Shown piece after piece: positions 57,889-64,000 of a stretch of 64,000 bases of DNA. The notes under the pieces are model-generated. The model did no database searches. It was not told where the DNA came from and saw nothing but the letters and a program-made list of their open reading frames with translations. Every line of letters starts with the position of its first letter. Within the stretch, counting starts at the first letter, position 1. The stretch covers positions 963,254 to 1,027,253 of the forward strand of contig NZ_RCIZ01000001.1 of NCBI RefSeq assembly GCF_003666685.1, given 5' to 3'. This DNA is from Mesorhizobium sp. YM1C-6-2. Its GTDB lineage: Bacteria; Pseudomonadota; Alphaproteobacteria; Rhizobiales; Rhizobiaceae. The position numbers and the translations under genes are program-made.

Positions 57889-59463
57889 ATGGCAATTGGT
57901 AAGGAACAGGTTCTGACTAGCGTCGAGCAGCGTCAACCTCTGCTGCAATTGGACCGGCTGTGCAAATCGTTCGGCGCCATGCGCGCCAACGAGGATGTCT
58001 CGATCAGTATATATCCCGGCGAGATCCATGCCATTCTCGGCGAGAACGGCGCCGGAAAAAGCACGCTGATGAAGATGATCTACGGTGTGCTTGCGCCGAG
58101 TTCAGGCCGCATAGTGTGGCAGGGCGAGGAAGTCACGGTCCAGTCCCCGGCCGTTGCCCGCAGCCTGGGCATAGGCATGGTGTTCCAGCATTTCTCGTTG
58201 TTCGAGACCCTGACCGTCGCCGAAAACATTTCCCTGTCGGTGCCGGAAAGCGCGGCGGCCCTCAGCCCTCGCATAGCGGAATTCGGACAGCGCTTCGGCC
58301 TGCCGGTAGACCCTCTGGCGTTGGTTCACTCGCTGTCGGTCGGCCAGCGCCAGCGCGTGGAACTGATCCGCTGCCTGCTGCAGAAGCCGCGCCTCATCAT
58401 CATGGACGAACCGACGTCGGTCCTGCCGCCAAGCGGCATTCCTCCTCTGTTCGAAACCTTGCGTACGCTGGCCGACGAAGGCTGCGCGATCCTCTTCATC
58501 AGCCACAAGCTGGACGAGATACGTTCGCTGTGTCAGCGGGCGACCATCATGCGCGCGGGCAAGGTCGTGGGCGCCGTCGATCCAACCCGCGAAACAAACG
58601 AGACCCTGGCTCGGATGATGATTGGCCGCGAACTGCCGCATCCGACCAGAGTCCCCGCCAAGCCGGGCGAAACCCCGGCCATGGAGATACGAAATCTGAC
58701 CAGCGTTCCGACAGATCCGTTCGGTGTCGTCCTGAACGACGTCGATCTGACGTTGCGGCCTGGCGAAATTCTCGGCGTTGCCGGAGTTTCCGGCAATGGG
58801 CAGAAGGAACTAGCCTCCATACTTTCGGGCGAGACGACATTGCCGAGGGCGGAACGGGAGCGGATCCTGATCGATGGCGTTGCCTGTGGCCACATGAATG
58901 CCGGCCAGCGCCGCGCACTCGGCCTTGCCTTCGTTCCCGAGGAGCGCAACGGACGCGGCGCGATACCTGAGATGAATCTCGTGCAGAACACGTTGCTCAC
59001 CGCACATGCCAACGGGTTGGTCAGGCGCGGGTTCATCAACCGCAAGGAAGCGCGGACTTTGGCTGACCGTTGCATCGCCGATATGGACGTTCGTTGCCAG
59101 GGCGCCTATGCCGAAGCGAGAAGCCTGTCCGGCGGCAACCTGCAAAAATTCATCGTCGGGCGCGAGATCATGCTCAAGCCGAAAGTCCTCATCGTCGCGC
59201 AGCCCACATGGGGCGTCGACGTGGGTGCGGCGGCAGCTATCCGCCAGGAGCTCATCCGGCTGCGTGACGACGGTGTGGCGCTGCTCGTCGTCAGCGACGA
59301 GCTGGAGGAATTGTTCGAGGTGGCGGATCGGATGCAGGTCATCTTCCGCGGTCGCCTGTCTCCGTCCTTGACGCGAGCCGAGGCCAGCACGGCAACGATC
59401 GGAAGCTATATGACAGGCGGCTTTCTCGATCGGCCGGCTGATTCCGAGGCGGAGGCAGCCTGA
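57889..59463 (+). CDS. BMP-type ABC importer, double ATPase
   Basis: The 524-residue protein has two ABC cassettes. The first has GENGAGKSTLMKMIYGV, signature LSVGQRQRVELIRCL and LIIMDEPTSVL. The second has a degenerate Walker A (GVSGNGQKELASIL) and LSGGNLQKFIVGREI. This asymmetry is the rule for sugar and nucleoside importers of the RbsA/YufO type. It powers uptake with the two permeases that follow. Confidence 0.93.
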   Translation: MAIGKEQVLTSVEQRQPLLQLDRLCKSFGAMRANEDVSISIYPGEIHAILGENGAGKSTLMKMIYGVLAPSSGRIVWQGEEVTVQSPAVARSLGIGMVFQHFSLFETLTVAENISLSVPESAAALSPRIAEFGQRFGLPVDPLALVHSLSVGQRQRVELIRCLLQKPRLIIMDEPTSVLPPSGIPPLFETLRTLADEGCAILFISHKLDEIRSLCQRATIMRAGKVVGAVDPTRETNETLARMMIGRELPHPTRVPAKPGETPAMEIRNLTSVPTDPFGVVLNDVDLTLRPGEILGVAGVSGNGQKELASILSGETTLPRAERERILIDGVACGHMNAGQRRALGLAFVPEERNGRGAIPEMNLVQNTLLTAHANGLVRRGFINRKEARTLADRCIADMDVRCQGAYAEARSLSGGNLQKFIVGREIMLKPKVLIVAQPTWGVDVGAAAAIRQELIRLRDDGVALLVVSDELEELFEVADRMQVIFRGRLSPSLTRAEASTATIGSYMTGGFLDRPADSEAEAA

Positions 59464-60545
59464 TGCGCGCACCCTGGATGATCGAACCGCGAACGAGCCT
59501 GTCGCCCTTCCTGAGCCTCGTTCCGCCGCTTGCCGCTGTCTTGACCACCATCGTGGGCGGCGTCGTCCTGCTGACGTTTCTGGGCATCTCGCCCGGCGCC
59601 GCACTCTTCCAGCTTTTCCTGGCGCCGTTCAGTTCGGCGTTCAACATCGGCGAGGTCCTGCTGAAGGCAACCCCACTGCTGCTGATCGCGCAGGGCCTTG
59701 CCATCGGCTTTCGAGCGAAGGTGTGGAACATCGGGGCCGAGGGGCAGCTGATCGTCGGCGCGATCGGCGGCAGCCTGCTGCCGATCTTCTACAACGACAG
59801 CCAGAACCCGCTGATGATAGGCGGCATGATGCTCATCGGAATGCTGTGCGGCATGGGCTGGGCAGCGATAGCCGCCGCGCTGCGGACGCGTTTCAACGCC
59901 AACGAAATCCTCGTCACGCTGATGCTGAACAGCCTGGCGCTGCAGCTCCTCTATTATCTCGTTGGCGGACCCTTGCGGGACCCGCATGGCTTCAACTTCC
60001 CCCAATCGGCATTGTTTCCGGATGTCGCGATGCTTTCGCTCCTGAGCAGCGCGGGAAGGGTGAATACCGGCCTGCTGGTGGCCCTCGCAGTATCGGTGGC
60101 GGCGTGGCTGTTCGTCGAACGCAGCCTGATCGGCTACAAACTGCAGGTCGGCGGCGTTGCTCCGGAGGCCGCTCGTTACGCGGGCTTCAAGGAAAGCCGG
60201 GCGATCTGGCTCAGCCTGTTGATCGGTGGCGCCGCGGCTGGCCTTGCCGGCGTTTTCGAGGTTGCCGGCCCGCTCGGCCAGCTTCAGCGCGTCGTATCGC
60301 CCGGCTACGGCTTTGCCGCGATCATCGTGGCCTTTCTCGGCGGCTTGAACGCCATCGGCATTCTGTTCGCCGCCTTCTTCATGGCGGTGATCTATGTCGG
60401 CGGCAATATCGCCCAGGCATCCGCCGACGTCCCCTACGCCGTCATATCGATCCTGCAGGGCATGCTGCTGATCGGATACATCGTGGCGCGCGTGTTCGTG
60501 GATTATCGCGTGGTGTTCCCCTGGTCGCTGGCGAAGGTAAGCTGA
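59463..60545 (+). CDS. BMP-type ABC importer, permease 1
   Basis: The 360-residue inner-membrane protein has about nine hydrophobic segments. The family block is FRAKVWNIGAEGQLIVGAIGG, followed by GMGWAAIAAALRTRFNANEILVTLMLN (read as RFNANEILVTLMLN), as in YufP/NupP nucleoside permeases. The start overlaps the ATPase stop (TGATG). Confidence 0.92.
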   Translation: MRAPWMIEPRTSLSPFLSLVPPLAAVLTTIVGGVVLLTFLGISPGAALFQLFLAPFSSAFNIGEVLLKATPLLLIAQGLAIGFRAKVWNIGAEGQLIVGAIGGSLLPIFYNDSQNPLMIGGMMLIGMLCGMGWAAIAAALRTRFNANEILVTLMLNSLALQLLYYLVGGPLRDPHGFNFPQSALFPDVAMLSLLSSAGRVNTGLLVALAVSVAAWLFVERSLIGYKLQVGGVAPEAARYAGFKESRAIWLSLLIGGAAAGLAGVFEVAGPLGQLQRVVSPGYGFAAIIVAFLGGLNAIGILFAAFFMAVIYVGGNIAQASADVPYAVISILQGMLLIGYIVARVFVDYRVVFPWSLAKVS

Positions 60546-60546
60546 A

Positions 60547-61467
60547 ATGGCTTGGTTCACGTTCCTGATCTCGGGCACGCTTCTGGCGGCGACACCTCTG
60601 CTGATCGCGGCCCTCGGCGAGGTGATCGTCGAGAAATCGGGCGTCCTCAATCTGAGCATCGAAGGCATGATGTCCGTCGGCGCCGTCGTCGCGTTCATCG
60701 TGGTCCTGTATAGCGGCAGCCATTGGCTGGCACTGGTGGCAGGAGGCATGGCGGCCCTTGCGCTGTCGGTCATCTTCGCCTTCGTCGTTCTGCTCGCTCT
60801 CGGCAATCAGGTGGTGTCGGGACTGGCGGTCGGACTGTTCGGCATCGGCGTTGCCGGCCTGGTCGGCAAGCCCTATGAGAACATGACGGTGGCGCCGATG
60901 CAGCGGATCGACGTACCGCTGTTGTCGGATATCCCCGTGCTGGGACCGGGGTTGTTCCATCATCCGTTGCCCGTCTACCTCGCACCGCTGCTGGCGGTAT
61001 TGCTGTGGTGGATGTTGAAATATTCCAAGGTCGGGCTGGTGCTGCGCGCGGTCGGAGAATCGCCGGAATCGGCCAACGCAGTCGGCTACAACGTCGTCGG
61101 CGTTCGTTTTCTGGCGATCATCTTCGGCGGCTTTCTCGCCGGTGTCGCCGGCGCCTTCATCTGCATCGCCAGCTCCACCCTGTGGGCCGACGGCATGATT
61201 GCCGGGCGCGGCTGGATCGTCATCGCGCTGGTGATGTTCGCCATGTGGCGGGTCGAGCGCGTCATCATCGGCGCGTATCTGTTCGGCGCGGCTTCGATCG
61301 GCGAATTGCTCGTGCAGAGCGCCGGCATTTCCGTTCCGTCGCAGTTGATGACGAGCATCCCCTACATCGTCACGATCGTCGCCGTATCCATCCTGTCGAT
61401 GGACGGCAAGCGCGTTCGCCTGAATGCACCCGTCTCGCTCGGGCGGGTCTATCTCGGGACCCACTGA
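60547..61467 (+). CDS. BMP-type ABC importer, permease 2
   Basis: The 306-residue inner-membrane protein of the YufQ/NupQ type has TPLLIAALGEVIVEKSGVLNLSIEGMM (read as EKSGVLNLSIEGMM) and ALGNQVVSGLAVGLFGIG, GESPESANAVGYNV and LADGMI-like ends. It pairs with permease 1 to make the channel. It starts 1 bp after permease 1. Confidence 0.92.
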   Translation: MAWFTFLISGTLLAATPLLIAALGEVIVEKSGVLNLSIEGMMSVGAVVAFIVVLYSGSHWLALVAGGMAALALSVIFAFVVLLALGNQVVSGLAVGLFGIGVAGLVGKPYENMTVAPMQRIDVPLLSDIPVLGPGLFHHPLPVYLAPLLAVLLWWMLKYSKVGLVLRAVGESPESANAVGYNVVGVRFLAIIFGGFLAGVAGAFICIASSTLWADGMIAGRGWIVIALVMFAMWRVERVIIGAYLFGAASIGELLVQSAGISVPSQLMTSIPYIVTIVAVSILSMDGKRVRLNAPVSLGRVYLGTH

Positions 61468-61514
61468 CCAAGAAAACGAAGATCAGCAAAAACCAAAATC
61501 CAGGGAGGAAGAAA

Positions 61515-62588
61515 ATGCTGAAGACCTTGAAGACACTGGCAATTACCGCATGCATGGCGTTTGCCCCCGTCGTTGCGCAGGCAGAGCCGATGACAGTCGG
61601 CTTCGTCTATCCCACGCCGACAGGCGATGTCGGTTGGGCCAAGCAGCTGGACATGGGAAGGGAAGCGCTTATCAAGGAATTCGGCGACAAGATCACGACC
61701 CGTGTGGTCGACAACGTGCCTGAAGGTCCGGATGCCAGCAGGGTCATCAACCAGCTGATCAGCGATGGCGCGAAGTTCATCATGCTTGGCTCCTTCGGCT
61801 ATTTCAACGACGGGCTTCGCCTCGCCAGGCAATTCCCCGACGTCGCCTTCATTCATGCCAGCGGCTTCAAGCAGAGCAAGAATTTCGGCACCTTCACGGC
61901 GCGTAACTATGAGGGCTTCTACCTCGCCGGGATGGCCGGCGGCGCGGTGACAAAATCGAACACGATCGGCATCGTCGCTGCGTTTGCCGTCCCTGAAGTG
62001 GTCGCGGAGGTGAACGCGATTGCGCTTGCGGTGAACAAGGTCAATCCGGACGCCTAGATCAAGATCGTCTGGGTCAATACCTGGTTCGATCCGTCGAAAG
62101 AGCAGGACGCGGCGCGCGCGCTGATCTCCCAGGGCGCCGATGTCCTCTATTCCCTGCATCAGGATACGCCGTCCGTCGTCAATGTCGGCCAGGCGCAGAA
62201 GGTCTTCGTGGTGAACACCAATTCCGACATGACCGCGCATGGGCCCGACGCTGTCCTGGCATCGGTGACGACGGATTGGACGAAATATTTCATCAAGGAA
62301 GTCGGGGACAAGCTGGCCGGTCAGTTCACGGGAACAGATACCCGGGGCGGGCTTGCCGACGGTACGGTGAAGGTGGTCGCCTGGAACAAGGCGCTCACGG
62401 CCGACCAGATGGCGATGATCAAGGAAGCCGAGGCAAAGCTCGAAAGCGGAGAGATGCACGTTTTTGCCGGACCGCTCCGCGATCAGTCCGGCACGGAACG
62501 CGTTGCGGCCGGGGCCACTCTTCCCGACCCGGAGATTTTCGGCATGAACTGGCTGGTCGAGGGTCTTGAAGGCTCACTGCCGAACTGA
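61515..62588 (+). pseudogene. BMP-family periplasmic binding protein interrupted by an in-frame amber codon
   Basis: The ATG at 61515 after AGGGAGGAAG opens a signal peptide (MLKTLKTLAITACMAFAPVVAQA) and a BMP/PnrA fold (TVGFVYPTPTGDVGWA, GSFGYFND, ARNYEGFYLAGMAGG). After NKVNPDA the frame meets TAG at 62055-62057, then continues without shift as IKIVWVNTWFDPSKEQ to the true stop at 62588. Relatives have Lys here, so AAG to TAG is the likely change. Removing it gives a normal 357-residue protein. The substrate is probably a purine, nucleoside or related base. Import should fail unless the codon is suppressed. Confidence 0.88.
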
Positions 62589-62631
62589 CGCCTTCCGAGG
62601 CGGACGGCTTTCACAAGACGAGCTGGGTGGC

Positions 62632-62940
62632 ATGGAATATTTCAGCGGAAGGCTTGGGTTGGGCGGCGCCAGCGAACGGGCGGCAGAAATCCGTTTCGAA
62701 GGCGTCCTCGGCCCTTCCTTCGTCGATTTCGTCATGGCACGCGCCACCCGCCTCGGCCTCAAGGGATGGATACAGGATATCGGCCCTTCGGTTCTTGTGC
62801 TGGTCGAGGGTCCCGAGGCTTTGGTGGATTCCTTTGAAATCACCTGCAGCCTCGGGCCGATCGCTTCGCGTGTCGATTCATGGGTGCGCTCGGATCGCTC
62901 ACCCGGTTTGAACACCGTCGGTTTTGAGCGGCGGCACTGA
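62632..62940 (+). CDS. Acylphosphatase-like small protein without catalytic residues
   Basis: The 102-residue product fits the acylphosphatase fold: EIRFEGVLGPSFVDFVMARATRLGLKGWIQD, then VLVEGP and LGPIASRVD. The catalytic Arg of GVGFR is missing (LGPSFVD) and the Asn of VxN is Asp (WIQD). It is therefore probably a ligand-binding or regulatory relative rather than an active acylphosphatase. It lies 43 bp after the binding-protein gene and 35 bp before the dehydrogenase. The start at 62632 is the best of several in-frame choices. Confidence 0.6.
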   Translation: MEYFSGRLGLGGASERAAEIRFEGVLGPSFVDFVMARATRLGLKGWIQDIGPSVLVLVEGPEALVDSFEITCSLGPIASRVDSWVRSDRSPGLNTVGFERRH

Positions 62941-62975
62941 TCAACCTTCCATATTGAGCCTCGGAGGAATTTTTA

Positions 62976-64000
<1,025 letters not shown>

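Overview
The window looks like chromosomal DNA of a high-GC alphaproteobacterium of the Rhizobiales, closest in flavour to Mesorhizobium and other Phyllobacteriaceae. The clues are a C4-pathway 5-aminolevulinate synthase (HemA), a second-type sigma-32 (RpoH2-like), CtrA-type TTAA-N7-TTAA boxes, a serC leader motif, a DUF6460 protein and an SSF-type hybrid kinase. No phage, insertion sequence, CRISPR array or tRNA was recognised. This taxonomic call is inference from gene content; no database search was possible.

Region 1-9.2 kb. A partial secreted protein and a frameshifted trypsin-like protease remnant are followed by DUF1772, SelW-like, YebC and MBL-fold genes. Next comes an ArsR regulator divergent from an AHSA1/VOC pair. 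A minus-strand unit follows: 6S RNA, 5-formyl-THF cyclo-ligase, YmdB-type phosphodiesterase and TerC. Two outer-membrane beta-barrel genes each carry a perfect CtrA box about 75 bp upstream of their start.

Region 9.2-31 kb is mostly housekeeping. It holds serC (with a probable serC-motif leader) and serA, purA, an ABC-F ATPase, thiamine pyrophosphokinase, and a TPP riboswitch driving thiBPQ. It also holds an M48 lipoprotein protease convergent with rpoH, plus MATE, pyrD and DUF952 genes.

Region 31-45 kb. A NarL-type regulator faces an SSF-PAS-kinase-receiver hybrid (CrbS/CrbR or MxtR/ErdR type). A 676-bp gene-free stretch with long perfect inverted repeats separates the kinase from mscL. An aminotransferase, hemA and galE follow, with an FNR/FixK-like box between hemA and galE. 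Then comes a compact three-gene unit: ureohydrolase, D-amino-acid dehydrogenase, and a 608-aa fusion of an ornithine/alanine-racemase-like enzyme to an arginase-like domain that has lost its metal ligands.

Region 45-54 kb. An AcrAB-type RND pair is followed by a small lipoprotein, a C-terminal atpB remnant, and a guanidine-II (mini-ykkC) riboswitch ahead of a Gdx/SugE exporter. An FMN reductase and a ring-cleaving dioxygenase with a divergent LysR gene complete the block.

Region 54-64 kb is a catabolic island that reads as one pathway. A LysR regulator is divergent from a stand-alone Rieske protein, a Rieske-less mononuclear-iron oxygenase, a GST, a PDR/VanB-type reductase, a BMP-type ABC importer, an acylphosphatase-like protein and glutathione-dependent formaldehyde dehydrogenase. 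The arrangement resembles an NdmCDE-type N-demethylase plus purine-type importer plus formaldehyde disposal. Two genes in it are broken as sequenced: the oxygenase by a one-base frameshift just after its ATG, and the binding protein by an in-frame amber codon.
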